In this document: piece after piece, positions 24,985 to 34,030 of the stretch | How the letters are laid out: the number at the start of each line of letters is the position of its first letter | Numbering within the stretch: position 1 is the first letter of the stretch | NCBI RefSeq assembly: GCF_012027325.1 | Contig: NZ_SNUG01000002.1 | Location: 1-64,000, forward strand | Source: Thermococcus sp. M39 | GTDB taxonomy: Archaea > Methanobacteriota_B > Thermococci > Thermococcales > Thermococcaceae | Direction: 5' to 3' | DNA length: 64,000 nucleotides | Notes under the pieces: generated by a model | What the model was told of the DNA's origin: nothing | What the model saw: only the letters and a program-made list of their open reading frames with translations | Database searches by the model: none | Position numbers and translations under genes: made by a program

Positions 24985-26231
24985 CGACCACCGAAGAGCT
25001 GGTCGGTCAGGTTAACAAGATTTTGGACGACATTGGAATTGATATGGCTGGGTTATTTGAGAGTTTTGACATTCCCTCTCTTGTTTTCTACTTAAACAGG
25101 AATATGGAGATCTTGAGAGACTTTGAAGAAGAGCTGTCGAGAAGGGTTGGGGAAACTGTTCCTTCAGTCAGGGGCATAGACAAGAAAGAAAAGGATCCTC
25201 ATATAAGGTGGCTGTATAAGAAGAAGCACAACAGGATTCTAGCCCTTGAGAGGCTTAGGAGCGCAATAGTAGCACATAAAATGGCTTTGGCTTTGATTTC
25301 AGCGAACTACTCCTTCTACATCGGAAATAGAGAAATAGATGTAAAAACAATCAAAAAGCACGAAGAGCTTAAGAAGATAAAAGTTGTTAAAAAACCCTTT
25401 ACTCTTGGAAGACTCGAAATTCTACCTCATCTAGCATACTCTGGCGATGTGTTGAAGCTTCTCGGTCAGGAAAGCATTGAGGTTAGAGAGGCATTTAAGC
25501 TCATAAAGTCAAAGCTTAGAGAAAAAGGTGTTGTTAGAAAGAAGAGCTTTAGGATTGAAGTTGAATATTGGGAAAAAGGAAGGCTCAAGAAGACGAGGAT
25601 TGATCTTCCAACGGATGCAGACATAGAGAGCGAGCTCAGGCAGAGGTTTGGAAAGCGCTTCCGCTGGAGAGTTTTGAGCTATGTGAAAACAAAAGGAGTT
25701 CTCATAAACAATCATTACACCGTTGATAACCTGGCTTTGGCCTATGCAGCATTTGACCCAGAAAAGGGTCCAGAACTTCTTGGTCTTGACTTATTTAGAT
25801 ATTATTTCCTAACCTCCGAAAAAGAAAGGGAAAACTTGGGTTTATATCCAGACATTAAGCTCTGCATTGACTGTCACTATTCAATTTTTGATCTGCCATT
25901 TATGAAGGAGAAAGGGTTTAGGACGGGTTTTGGAAGCATGATGATCATTCAAAAGTGTGAGATCGAGAAGATGCTCAGCGGAAAGAGAAGCGAAATTTCA
26001 AATATTCCCAACTACCTCCTTGGTGGAGCAATACTGTATGGAATCAGCCCATTTGAGGAGGAAAAAGTTGCAGAGCTGCTTGGGCTGGATTTAGATAAAC
26101 TCGTTGAAGCAATTAGGAAGCTCGTCTTGTCTGGTCTTCACACGTCTCTGTTCACGAATGTTGAGAAGTTTGAGAAATTCATGCCGAAGAGCGATAAAGC
26201 AAAGAGATTTTTGGAGCTTCTCCAGGGGTGA
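24981..26231 (+). CDS. DUF530 protein of unknown function
   Basis: This 416-residue soluble protein matches my memory of DUF530, a family conserved beside topoisomerase VI genes in Thermococcales and known in some methanogens. The N-terminal half is helical ([19 protein letters not shown]); a CIDCHY motif near 293-298 could bind metal; the last 100 residues look like a winged-helix or helical domain. It overlaps top6A by 4 bp, so co-translation with the topoisomerase is likely. The biochemical role is unknown. Confidence 0.7.
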   Translation: MTTTEELVGQVNKILDDIGIDMAGLFESFDIPSLVFYLNRNMEILRDFEEELSRRVGETVPSVRGIDKKEKDPHIRWLYKKKHNRILALERLRSAIVAHKMALALISANYSFYIGNREIDVKTIKKHEELKKIKVVKKPFTLGRLEILPHLAYSGDVLKLLGQESIEVREAFKLIKSKLREKGVVRKKSFRIEVEYWEKGRLKKTRIDLPTDADIESELRQRFGKRFRWRVLSYVKTKGVLINNHYTVDNLALAYAAFDPEKGPELLGLDLFRYYFLTSEKERENLGLYPDIKLCIDCHYSIFDLPFMKEKGFRTGFGSMMIIQKCEIEKMLSGKRSEISNIPNYLLGGAILYGISPFEEEKVAELLGLDLDKLVEAIRKLVLSGLHTSLFTNVEKFEKFMPKSDKAKRFLELLQG

Positions 26232-26236
26232 GAGGG

Positions 26237-26626
26237 GTGAGAGTTGAGATAAAGGCGAGAAACAACGAGGAGCTTTTGAGGAAAATAGATGAGATGCTCA
26301 ACGAAAATGTGAGAGAAGTCTACATCAATCTGCGACCAACTAAAGAAATCCTTGTGAGAATTCTGGAGAATGCTCCAAATGTAAGGGTCATTGGCTGTCC
26401 CCCAAGTCTATATCCAAAAGTCTCAAAGAGAGTTATAAAAGCCCTCAGACAGATGGGCATTGATATTATCCCCATAAAGAAATCGAGAGGAAGACCAAGG
26501 AAATATGATGAAGCCGTTCTCCTCCAGATCAGAGAGCTTATGAAGAAAGGAAAAACCCCAAAAGAAATCAGCAGAGAACTTGGGATTCCCTTGAGAACTT
26601 TGTACTACATGATTAACGGGAGATAA
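26237..26626 (+). CDS. DUF1699-like protein with C-terminal helix-turn-helix
   Basis: This 129-residue protein has an alpha/beta N-terminal half (REVYINLRPTKEILVRILEN). An AT-hook-like KKSRGRPRKYDE follows near 80-91, then a helix-turn-helix (KTPKEISRELGIPLRTLYYM). It resembles DUF1699 plus a resolvase-type DNA-binding tail, so it is likely to bind DNA. Two GTG starts are possible; I prefer 26237 because GGGGTGA lies five bases before it. It closes the aIF1A-topoisomerase VI operon and could be its regulator, but that is inference. Confidence 0.65.
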   Translation: MRVEIKARNNEELLRKIDEMLNENVREVYINLRPTKEILVRILENAPNVRVIGCPPSLYPKVSKRVIKALRQMGIDIIPIKKSRGRPRKYDEAVLLQIRELMKKGKTPKEISRELGIPLRTLYYMINGR

Positions 26627-26636
26627 CAGAAAATTT

Positions 26637-26654
26637 TTAGGTTTTAAAACCTAA
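26637..26654. promoter_or_regulatory. perfect 18-bp palindrome containing a TATA-like core
   Basis: TTAGGTTTTAAAACCTAA is fully self-complementary. The half-site TTAGGTT is that of the bacterial DtxR/IdeR box, with a 4-bp instead of 5-bp centre. The central TTTTAAAA is placed about 30 bp before the following ATG and could be its TATA box. Operator, promoter or both; not proven. Confidence 0.5.
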
Positions 26655-26659
26655 GCATA

Positions 26660-26669
26660 CACCGGTGTG
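26660..26669. repeat. 10-bp palindrome before the DUF4129 gene
   Basis: ACACCGGTGT is a perfect palindrome six bases after the 18-bp palindrome and nine bases before the ATG at 26678. Its GGTGT could also serve as a weak ribosome-binding site. Confidence 0.35.
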
Positions 26670-26677
26670 TTTATCAT

Positions 26678-27544
26678 ATGGTGCCCAATAGAGAAAAATC
26701 AGAGCTGCATCCTTTGGGAAACACTAGATTTTACAGGAAAAATCCCAAACATCCAAAGACAGTTGATATTGTAAGACACACCCTTGTCTTTTTGCTTATA
26801 ATCTTTCTGTTCTCATTGCTCTACAGATATACAATTAGATCGGAGGCTTCATCATTTAATATCGAGTGGATATACCTAGCATGGGGGTTCTTTTTCTTTA
26901 TAGCAATGAGCATTGCATTGAGATTCCTCTTTGAAACTGGCATTTCGGGTGAAAGACTTCCAAGGAAGAAGAGTAAATGGAGAAATGTCGCTGAGTTTAT
27001 TACATTGTTTGCACTTGTTGTTGCAGTTTACCTCATCCTCACAGCTAAACCTCGCTATTTACCTCGCGGAGAGGCTCCTCTTATAAGGTATCCAAAATGG
27101 ATTATGAGCTTTGGGCTTAATCAGACTGTTATGGTTTACTATAAACCTCTGCCCTTGTATATGTATGTAATCCCTCTCCTTATTGCCGCTCTTATTGTTT
27201 TAACCGCAGTTAAAAGACGGAGAAAGCACGCCGTAGTTATGGGCGAGCTTCATAGATTTAACCCCCAGATGACCTTTGATACAATTGAAGGAACGCCGGA
27301 GGAGAGGATAATAAAGATGTACAAGAACGTTGTTGCTGGCCTCGTTTTGAAGGGCTACCCCTATCAAAAGAGCTGGACCCATTGGGAGCATGAAGAAAAG
27401 CTAAGAAATATTTTTGAGGATTTAGAGGATTTGCACGCGCTTACGAGGATATTTGAGAAAGCAAAATATGCCAAAAAGCTCAGCGGTGAAGATATAGACA
27501 TTGCAAAGAAAAGTTATGACAATTTGATGAAATTCTTGAGATAG
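26678..27544 (+). CDS. integral membrane protein with C-terminal DUF4129-like domain
   Basis: The product is 288 residues with four predicted membrane segments (about 34-54, 66-84, 101-118 and 159-177). A cytoplasmic C-terminal domain has the DUF4129 pattern, EERIIKMYKNVVAGLVLKGY followed by a helical ARIFEKAKYAKK region. DUF4129 often ends transglutaminase-like membrane proteins; here the transglutaminase part is absent. Two palindromes lie in its promoter. The function is unknown. Confidence 0.65.
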   Translation: MVPNREKSELHPLGNTRFYRKNPKHPKTVDIVRHTLVFLLIIFLFSLLYRYTIRSEASSFNIEWIYLAWGFFFFIAMSIALRFLFETGISGERLPRKKSKWRNVAEFITLFALVVAVYLILTAKPRYLPRGEAPLIRYPKWIMSFGLNQTVMVYYKPLPLYMYVIPLLIAALIVLTAVKRRRKHAVVMGELHRFNPQMTFDTIEGTPEERIIKMYKNVVAGLVLKGYPYQKSWTHWEHEEKLRNIFEDLEDLHALTRIFEKAKYAKKLSGEDIDIAKKSYDNLMKFLR

Positions 27545-27587
27545 AGTTAAAAAGCCAATTGTTTAGCCTAACCTAGCGGTGATAAAA

Positions 27588-28400
27588 ATGAGCGAGATTT
27601 TTGAAACTCAAGAGGAAGTTCCGGAGATTAGGGAGAAGCTTCATAGGGTTGGGATAACGAATCTCAGAACTGTGGCAAAGATCAACTGGAAAGGAAAGCT
27701 CTACACATTTATTCCAACATTTGAAATTACAATTGATGTTCCAGAGGAGAAAAAGGGAATACACATGAGCCGTCTCGTGGAGAGCATAACAGAAACGATG
27801 AGCGAAGCAGTGGAAGAAGAAGTGAGTAGAGTTCACTCCTCCCTTGAGGAGCTTGAGCTTGCCATAATCAAGCGCTTAGAGAAAAAGCATCCGCATAAAA
27901 GAGCTGAAATATGGATAAAAACGCATCTAATTATTGGAAAAGAAACCCCTGTAAGCAAAAGAACGAGCTTGGAAACCTATGATGTTGAGGTTGGAGTGAT
28001 AAAGGACGAGATAAAAGGGAAGCTCGAAAAAGTGCTTAGAGTTACAGTTATAGGGAACACTGCCTGCCCGCATGCAATGGCAAACAATCAAGGAAAAACC
28101 CATATCCAGAGAGCGATAGCAACTCTCGAGATAAAGACCAACTTTGATGAGGAAATACCCCTTGAGGACATGATTGAAGTCGTTGAAAGCTCCTTCAGCT
28201 CTCCGACATATACACTTCTCAAGACAGTTGACGAGAACGCTGTTGTCCAGAGGATGTATCAGAATCCTAAGTTCGTGGAAGATGTTGCTAGAGAGATAAT
28301 ATTCAAAGCAAAACAGCGCTTTAAAGGCAGAATTCATGTAAAAGTCATCAGTTTGGAGAGCATTCACAAGCATGATGTGATAGCTGAGACTTGGTATTAA
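27588..28400 (+). CDS. mptA: GTP cyclohydrolase IV (MptA/FolE2 family)
   Basis: This 270-residue enzyme of the COG1469 family opens GTP to a dihydroneopterin cyclic phosphate, the first step to archaeal pterins. Features are the N-terminal [32 protein letters not shown], and the conserved [20 protein letters not shown] segment (about 155-175) with the Cys/His metal-binding region. ATG 27588 is chosen over GTG 27579 because GCGGTGAT precedes it at suitable distance. Length is normal. Confidence 0.92.
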   Translation: MSEIFETQEEVPEIREKLHRVGITNLRTVAKINWKGKLYTFIPTFEITIDVPEEKKGIHMSRLVESITETMSEAVEEEVSRVHSSLEELELAIIKRLEKKHPHKRAEIWIKTHLIIGKETPVSKRTSLETYDVEVGVIKDEIKGKLEKVLRVTVIGNTACPHAMANNQGKTHIQRAIATLEIKTNFDEEIPLEDMIEVVESSFSSPTYTLLKTVDENAVVQRMYQNPKFVEDVAREIIFKAKQRFKGRIHVKVISLESIHKHDVIAETWY

Positions 28401-28497
28401 GGGAGCATTCTTGCCCTCTCTGTCTTTATTATCCCTTTTTAAAGTTTTCCGGGAAGACTTATTAATCCCAATCCCTATTCTCTCTTGGGTGGTGGTT

Positions 28498-29172
28498 GTG
28501 AAGTACAGTGAGCTGGATTCAAGGATTAGGAAAGTTTACTCCAGAATTAGAATGCTGGACGATTATCACTGGGACTTGAGTGAGGACAAGATACTCGGGA
28601 GACACAAAAAGAGCAACCTAAAAATCAGGATTCGAGTTGCGAACAGCAAAGAAGAAGCAGAGAAGTTAAGTGAAGTGAAAGAAGGAGAAGGCCTCGACAT
28701 AGTGGTTGTCCCGGACAAAAACACATTTTACATTTACAACGGAACATTCATCATGACGTCAAAATTCCTCAAAGGAACGCTCGTGGATATAAACGATCAC
28801 ATAGTGTGGAGAGGATTTAAGGTTGTTGAGCAAGATGGGGAGCTCATTCAAGAGGACTTCTATGAATACTTGGGTGGCAGATTCATCGAGCACTTGAAGA
28901 ACAGCATGACAATCGGCCAAGACTTTGTGTTCTGGCAGTTTTACAAGTGTGAAGTATGTGGCAAATACGTTGACATCGACAGCGTGAGAAGCCACTTGAA
29001 GAGCCATGGAATTAAGATTGAGGATAAAGACGAGATGGTGTACGATGTGTTTGAGATCAACTTGATTGAAGGCAAGGTTTATGACAAGTATGGTCGAGAA
29101 GTTAAAGAAGAGACGCTCAGTGAAGAGGCTAGGGATTTCATCAAGGAAACTCTCGAGAGCTTTAAATCTTAA
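28498..29172 (+). CDS. TBP-interacting protein TIP26
   Basis: From GTG 28498 (after GGTGGT) the product is 224 residues, the size I recall for Thermococcus kodakarensis TIP26, which binds TATA-binding protein and inhibits its DNA binding. The N-terminal domain is alpha/beta (nuclease-like fold in the known structure). A zinc-finger-like CEVCGKYVDIDSVRSHLKSH occupies about 151-170, with Cys151, Cys154, His166 and His170. The upstream extension of the frame to 28411 is not supported by a ribosome-binding site. The name rests on memory of the family rather than a search. Confidence 0.72.
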   Translation: MKYSELDSRIRKVYSRIRMLDDYHWDLSEDKILGRHKKSNLKIRIRVANSKEEAEKLSEVKEGEGLDIVVVPDKNTFYIYNGTFIMTSKFLKGTLVDINDHIVWRGFKVVEQDGELIQEDFYEYLGGRFIEHLKNSMTIGQDFVFWQFYKCEVCGKYVDIDSVRSHLKSHGIKIEDKDEMVYDVFEINLIEGKVYDKYGREVKEETLSEEARDFIKETLESFKS

Positions 29173-29294
29173 AGTAATTTTTGAATTTTTGTCAAGTTTA
29201 TTTAATCTTAATTTTTATTATCTGCATGTTCTTCAAAGGACAATGCATAAGAGATTTAAAAATAAATGGTATATTTTATTTTATGGTGGTGAGT

Positions 29295-30056
29295 ATGAAT
29301 GAAGGGGCTCTCATCGACGTCATATTCAGGGACATTCCAGAGGACTCTGTGATAACGATAGTGTATGATGTCCATTCGACAGGATGGATGATCGGGCTTT
29401 CTTTATTGAAGAAAGCTCTTGAAAAGGGAAAGCTCGGGATAATATCAAACTACAATCAAACTCTATCTCATCTTGCTAAGTCCCTCAACCTAGTCGGGAC
29501 CGATATGTGGAGCGAGCTTAACAGCAACAACTTAGTTATTTTTGACATCTTTGGCTCGCGATACGGGGTAAGGGAAAGATACAAGAATGTATTCTATCTT
29601 GATAATGTTGATCCTGAAACCATAAATCCAAAAATCGATTCTATGTATAGGGATCATATTCTTCCAATGATTAATAACCGCAAAGTTGTTCGCCTTATAT
29701 ATACACTAGATGGAGCTACATTGATTCTTGGAGAAAACGTAACACTGAAGTTGCTCAACCAGACAATAGCAGCAAAATCTAAACTCCTCAAAGGCTCAAT
29801 TCTGATTCTGCCCATAAACAGTGATGTAGTCTCAAAGCGCTTCACTGCCTGGGTTGTTGGTATAAGTGATTACGCCCTTGTGGTACGTTCTGAATTTAGA
29901 GATGACAAGATAATGGAGTTTCTGCATTTGATAAGAGCTCCAGAGGAGGACTTTGAACCAACGACTTATCTGTTGACAACAGTGGGAGAAAGAAAAGCTG
30001 AAAGACTAAGGGTAAAGAAACTAACCCCTGAACTTGGGTCTCTGAGAAAGCAGTAA
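29295..30056 (+). CDS. DUF257 family protein
   Basis: This 253-residue protein is of the Thermococcales-specific DUF257 type. An N-terminal [20 protein letters not shown] resembles a RecA/KaiC-like strand-loop-helix without an intact Walker A lysine. Further alpha/beta segments follow ([28 protein letters not shown]). ATG 29295 has GGTGGTGAG just upstream; the earlier frame start is rejected. The last 36 bp overlap the convergent thrS gene. The function is unknown. Confidence 0.7.
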   Translation: MNEGALIDVIFRDIPEDSVITIVYDVHSTGWMIGLSLLKKALEKGKLGIISNYNQTLSHLAKSLNLVGTDMWSELNSNNLVIFDIFGSRYGVRERYKNVFYLDNVDPETINPKIDSMYRDHILPMINNRKVVRLIYTLDGATLILGENVTLKLLNQTIAAKSKLLKGSILILPINSDVVSKRFTAWVVGISDYALVVRSEFRDDKIMEFLHLIRAPEEDFEPTTYLLTTVGERKAERLRVKKLTPELGSLRKQ

Positions 30057-31901
30057 CGGTAGAGGCCTTGGCTTGTATGGGAAGCCTTCTGTCTTCTGTC
30101 TTATCTCTTTTATTAAGTCCTCAAGCTGCATTTCGTACTGCTTGCCGTCTTCTCTCTTTCTGACAGTAATAATGCCTTGTCTCTTCTCGTTTTCACCAAC
30201 TACAATAATGTATGGGATCCACTCTTTCTCTGCCTTTCTAATCTTCTTTGTCAATCTATCACTTGTGTCGTCAACATCTACCCTAATCTTTGCGCCCTCA
30301 AGCTTTCCTGCAATGTAGAGGGCGTAGTCGAGATAATCTTCGCTAACTGGAATAACCCTAACTTGTATTGGACTGAGCCAGAGAGGATACATTGGCTTCT
30401 TTCCTTGATTTCTAAGCTTTGCCTGCTTTTCAAGTATCGCATACATCACTCTTTCAATTGCACCGCTAGGTGAGCAGTGGAGTATGAGCGGGTACTTTTC
30501 TTTTCCATCCTCATCATAGTATGTGATTCCAAATCTCTGGGCGTTTTCAACATCAATCTGCACTGTGCTTAAAGCTGCAGCTTTGTCTAAGTTGTCAACG
30601 AAGTTGAACTCGAACTTGAGGATGAAGTAGAAGAACCTTTGCTTCCACATCTCAATTAGGACTGGTTTTCCAATAATTCTTACTAATTCAACTATGAAGT
30701 CCTTGTTCTCGTTCCAGAAGTCCTCTGTGAATCTTATTGCAACTTCATAATCTTCTGGTGTTAATCCAACGCCCTTAAGAACTTCCATGCTTAACTTATA
30801 CTGCTTCTTAAACTCCTCCATTGCCTGCTTTAAGTCCTTAGCGACTGTGTGCATATCCGGCATTGTGAATGCTCTAAGTCTTCTGAGACCGCTTAACTCA
30901 CCGCGCTTCTCTCTTCTGAAGGAATATCTTGTGAGCTCATACATTCTCAATGGCAAGTGCTTGTAGCTTATTGTTGCATCTTTCTTTATGAGGAACTGAC
31001 CAAAGCAAGCGGCAAACCTAAGGAAGTACTTCTTATCACCGCTCTTGACAATGTACTGCCTTGCTGGGAATCTGTTCAGATACTTTTCAAGAGCTGGGTG
31101 TTCAAAGTCATACATTATTGGTGTCTCAACTTCCATGGCACCGTATTCTATAACTTTCTCTGTAACATACTGCTCAAGCAGTGACTTGATGAGTCTTCCC
31201 TTTGGATAGTATCTTAAGTTTCCTGGGTCACTTCCTGGCTCATAATCAACTAACTCCTGCTCAAGCATTATCTTAACGTGAGGCGGTTCCTTCTCTGCTA
31301 TTCTGCTTTTACTTATCTCGTAGTTTGCAAACTTCTTGAGGTTCTCATGCCCTGTGAAGTCAAATTTATCGACCTCAATCAGCTCTCCTTCTGGTGTGAG
31401 AATATACCAGTAGCTGACAAGCTCTTCTTCCTCTTTCTTCAGAGCCTCTGGAACTTCCTCCTCTTTCTTAGCCTCTCCTGGGACTACTGTCCTTGAAAGC
31501 TCTGCCAATGGGTGGCCTTTACAACTCAGCTTAAACGCTTTGTAGTATCCAAAGGGTGCCCTCTTAACGTTGAAGCCCTCTTCCTTGAGCTTCTCCTCAA
31601 TTGCCTTGAGAATCTTGAGGGCAACATCTGGTGAAGCCAATTCACTGCTTAAGTGAGCGAATGGATAAACAAATATGTTTTGAGCCTTGACTTGAGAAGC
31701 AACATCTTTAATTTCAGCAATAGCCTTATCAACAACTTCTTCTGGATTTTGCTCGTCAACCTTCTCAACGCTTACAAAAACAGCAAGAACTTCCTCAAGC
31801 CTCCCTCTTTTTTGCTCTTCACTTATCTCTTCGGGCTTTTTCAAAGCCTTGTCTTTAACTTCATACTCAAGATAATCGCTGTGGATTAGAAGCATTCTCA
31901 T
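30021..31901 (-). CDS. thrS: threonyl-tRNA synthetase, archaeal type
   Basis: This 626-residue class II synthetase charges tRNA-Thr. The N-terminal 140 residues are the archaeal editing domain of D-Tyr-tRNA deacylase fold ([31 protein letters not shown]), unlike bacterial ThrRS. The catalytic core has [27 protein letters not shown] (motif 2 region) and [15 protein letters not shown] (motif 3), followed by an anticodon-binding domain ([12 protein letters not shown]). The start at ATG 31901 follows GGTGGTAAGG. It overlaps the DUF257 gene tail-to-tail. Confidence 0.95.
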   Translation of the reverse strand: MRMLLIHSDYLEYEVKDKALKKPEEISEEQKRGRLEEVLAVFVSVEKVDEQNPEEVVDKAIAEIKDVASQVKAQNIFVYPFAHLSSELASPDVALKILKAIEEKLKEEGFNVKRAPFGYYKAFKLSCKGHPLAELSRTVVPGEAKKEEEVPEALKKEEEELVSYWYILTPEGELIEVDKFDFTGHENLKKFANYEISKSRIAEKEPPHVKIMLEQELVDYEPGSDPGNLRYYPKGRLIKSLLEQYVTEKVIEYGAMEVETPIMYDFEHPALEKYLNRFPARQYIVKSGDKKYFLRFAACFGQFLIKKDATISYKHLPLRMYELTRYSFRREKRGELSGLRRLRAFTMPDMHTVAKDLKQAMEEFKKQYKLSMEVLKGVGLTPEDYEVAIRFTEDFWNENKDFIVELVRIIGKPVLIEMWKQRFFYFILKFEFNFVDNLDKAAALSTVQIDVENAQRFGITYYDEDGKEKYPLILHCSPSGAIERVMYAILEKQAKLRNQGKKPMYPLWLSPIQVRVIPVSEDYLDYALYIAGKLEGAKIRVDVDDTSDRLTKKIRKAEKEWIPYIIVVGENEKRQGIITVRKREDGKQYEMQLEDLIKEIRQKTEGFPYKPRPLPLLLSQRPKFRG

Positions 31902-32025
31902 CCTTACCACCATCCAAGCCTTTTGACAAACTTACTAAAAATAATTTCCGAGCTTCCTTATAAAGTATATGCTGTGCCCATAAGCTTAAAAGATTAGACT
32001 ATCAAAATTCACTGGGGTGTGAGAA

Positions 32026-32625
32026 ATGGATGTAGATAAGAGGAAAGAATCAGCGAAAAATGGGGATTTTGTTATTCCAGGTGATTATCTTGGGGTTATC
32101 GAGGAGTTCCTTCCCGGAGATGGTGTCATTGAAGAAAATGGGGAGCTTTATGCAACAAGAGCTGGAAAAGTTAAGATAAACCAAGAAAAGATGGAAATAA
32201 GCGTAGTTCCAGTTACAGATACTCCTCCAATTCCAAAAGTCGGGCAAGTTGTAATTGCAAAAGTGATTGAAGTGAAGCCTCAAGCTGTGATTGTCCAGCT
32301 TCTCAAGATTGAAGGAAGGGAGGATTACAGGGAGATAGCAACTTCAAAGCTTGCTGGCATTCACATATCCCAAGTTAAGGACGGCTTTGTTGAAGATATG
32401 AGCAAGGAGTTTAAGATTGGAGACATAGTAAGGGCAAGGGTTTTAACTAACGAAAAAAGCCCAATTCAGCTCACAACTAGAGCTCCGGATTTGGGAGTTG
32501 TCTTTGCATTATGCTCAAAATGCAAGACTCCGCTTGTAAGAAGGGGTAATCAGCTTGTATGTCCTAGATGTGGAAACGTTGAGACTAGGAAACTCTCAAC
32601 GCTTTACAGAAAGATTAAAACTTAG
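32026..32625 (+). CDS. csl4: exosome RNA-binding subunit Csl4
   Basis: This 199-residue cap subunit of the archaeal exosome has three parts. The N-terminal domain contains FVIPGDYLGVIEEFLPGDGV, an S1 domain spans about 70-150 (GQVVIAKVIEVKPQAVIVQL; DIVRARVLTNEKSPIQLTTR), and a zinc ribbon has CSKCKTP and CPRCGN near 165-187. It recruits RNA to the RNase PH ring. It is the first gene of a csl4-DUF2067-rpoL operon. Confidence 0.95.
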   Translation: MDVDKRKESAKNGDFVIPGDYLGVIEEFLPGDGVIEENGELYATRAGKVKINQEKMEISVVPVTDTPPIPKVGQVVIAKVIEVKPQAVIVQLLKIEGREDYREIATSKLAGIHISQVKDGFVEDMSKEFKIGDIVRARVLTNEKSPIQLTTRAPDLGVVFALCSKCKTPLVRRGNQLVCPRCGNVETRKLSTLYRKIKT

Positions 32626-32640
32626 TGTATGGTGTGAGAC

Positions 32641-33270
32641 ATGAAAGCCAAAAAAGTAATCGTTATCCATGTAAAAGATGATATAGAAAAAGAAGAGTTT
32701 ATGAAGGAGTTGCAGAAGCTTAATCTGCCCGCTTTTATTTATGTTCATGGGAGGCTCAACTCTCTAAAGATCAACATTCAAGGTACTAAAGATGAAATTA
32801 GAGATGCCATTTATAAGATCAAGGACATCCACAGAAGAGTTCGTTCTCGCTTGTATGCAAACAAGCGCGGGCTGTATAGATACACGCTCGATGACATATT
32901 TAGAGAAGCGGGTGTCAGCATTTCAGCCCCAATTCTGCTGAAAACACTTGAGCTGCTTGGAGAAACCGTTGAATTTAAAGACAATGAACTTGAGACATCA
33001 ATGCCCTGGAACGAAATAATTGCCCTAACAAGGAAGCTTGGAGAATATCTCGCAGACATTTCACTCCAGACCACAAGGCAAATAAGGGAAGTTGCGTTAC
33101 CTTTAGCTGTTGTCTTTAACATTGATCCAGAAGAGATTCTGGACTTGATGATCGAGCTTGGAGTAGCTGAGTACAAAGAGGATAAGTTTAAATACGAACT
33201 TGTGAAGAACAAAGAGCAGGCTATGGAGATAATGTTAAAGCATTTGATAGGTGAGGGAAATGAAGATTGA
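32641..33270 (+). CDS. DUF2067 family protein
   Basis: This 209-residue protein resembles the archaeal DUF2067 family. It has a ferredoxin-like N-terminal part ([40 protein letters not shown]) and a helical C-terminal part. It lies 15 bp after csl4 and overlaps rpoL by 11 bp, so it is sandwiched between an RNA-exosome subunit and an RNA polymerase subunit. That context suggests an RNA-related role, but none is known to me. Confidence 0.7.
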   Translation: MKAKKVIVIHVKDDIEKEEFMKELQKLNLPAFIYVHGRLNSLKINIQGTKDEIRDAIYKIKDIHRRVRSRLYANKRGLYRYTLDDIFREAGVSISAPILLKTLELLGETVEFKDNELETSMPWNEIIALTRKLGEYLADISLQTTRQIREVALPLAVVFNIDPEEILDLMIELGVAEYKEDKFKYELVKNKEQAMEIMLKHLIGEGNED

Positions 33271-33547
33271 GGTTATCAAGCGCGAAGGGAATGTAATGGA
33301 GTTTTACCTTGTTGGAGAAGACCACACATTTGCTAATCTTCTCAATGAAGTTCTTCATGAGAACAAGCACGTTACATTTGCTGGCTACACAATTGAGCAT
33401 CCAATCTTAGCTGCCAGAAAGCCAAAGTTTAAAGTTGTTACAGATGGCAAAATAACCCCAGAGGAAGCTTTAGAGGAAGCTGCCCAAAAGATATTTGACA
33501 GAGCTAAAGAAGCCCTTGAGGTTTGGGAAAAGGCTGTTAAAAAGTGA
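33260..33547 (+). CDS. rpo11: DNA-directed RNA polymerase subunit L (Rpo11)
   Basis: This 95-residue subunit is homologous to Rpb11. It shows the assembly motif [20 protein letters not shown] near 20-39, [15 protein letters not shown], and a long C-terminal helix; it dimerises with Rpo3. ATG 33260 ([10 protein letters not shown]) is chosen because AGGTGAGGG precedes it. Length is typical. Confidence 0.95.
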   Translation: MKIEVIKREGNVMEFYLVGEDHTFANLLNEVLHENKHVTFAGYTIEHPILAARKPKFKVVTDGKITPEEALEEAAQKIFDRAKEALEVWEKAVKK

Positions 33548-33548
33548 T

Positions 33549-33640
33549 TTTTGGTCTCATTTTTTCGACCAAATCTTTTAAATTTTGGTCTGGAATTTCG
33601 ACCAAAAAGCTTAAGTTTTAGTCATATTTTCAAACCAAAC
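33549..33640. repeat. three tandem about 33-bp units, each with an inverted repeat, before the RNase III-family gene
   Basis: Units begin at 33549, 33583 and 33616. Unit 1 has TTTTGGTC, 10 bp, GACCAAA. Unit 2 has TTTTGGTC, 9 bp, GACCAAAA. Unit 3 is degenerate (TTTTAGTC ... ACCAAAC) and ends exactly at the next ATG. A TATA-like TTTTAAA lies between units 1 and 2. The first unit begins one base after the rpo11 stop. Confidence 0.7.
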
Positions 33641-34027
33641 ATGAAATACTCAAAAGACTTCACAGACAAAAACCTCTCAAAGTTCGGCGATTCTTTGGTT
33701 AATTTTATATTCTCCCTAGCCCTAAGCGAGTATTTAGGATATCCAGCCGCTGGTAGAGTTCCGAATTCTTCTTTAGCCTTAGCTCTTGATAGAGCCAAGC
33801 TTTCCCATTTGATTCCCCCAAGAACGGACAAGCATGGGAAAGGAGATATAGCTGAGGCTATAATAGCTTATGCATGGCTCGAGAAAAAGATATCGATTGA
33901 AGAGGCAGCTGAAATCATAAAGAAAAACTTAACCCCAGATGTTGTTCATTTTGCAAAAAGGAAGGAAATAATAGGTCTTGCCTTTGGAGAGCTTTTAAAA
34001 GTGATAAAAGAAAGGCTTGGACTTTGA
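33641..34027 (+). CDS. small RNase III-family protein
   Basis: From ATG 33641 ([17 protein letters not shown]) the product is 128 residues. It resembles the archaeal COG1939/RNase III-like family: [20 protein letters not shown], then [20 protein letters not shown] with conserved Gly-Asp and acidic residues. No double-stranded RNA-binding domain is attached. Bacterial relatives (Mini-III) mature 23S rRNA. No ribosome-binding site precedes the ATG. An array of inverted repeats fills the promoter and leader, raising the possibility of self-regulation by RNA cleavage; that is inference. Confidence 0.7.
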   Translation: MKYSKDFTDKNLSKFGDSLVNFIFSLALSEYLGYPAAGRVPNSSLALALDRAKLSHLIPPRTDKHGKGDIAEAIIAYAWLEKKISIEEAAEIIKKNLTPDVVHFAKRKEIIGLAFGELLKVIKERLGL

Positions 34028-34030
34028 TTT

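Noticed and set aside
28411-28497. N-terminal extension of the TIP26 gene
   Set aside because: The 29 extra residues are hydrophobic and proline-rich, lack a ribosome-binding site and give a protein longer than the family; GTG 28498 with GGTGGT is better.
29181-29294. N-terminal hydrophobic extension of the DUF257 protein that would look like a membrane segment
   Set aside because: It arises from A/T-rich non-coding sequence upstream of the strong GGTGGTGAG site; the true start is 29295.
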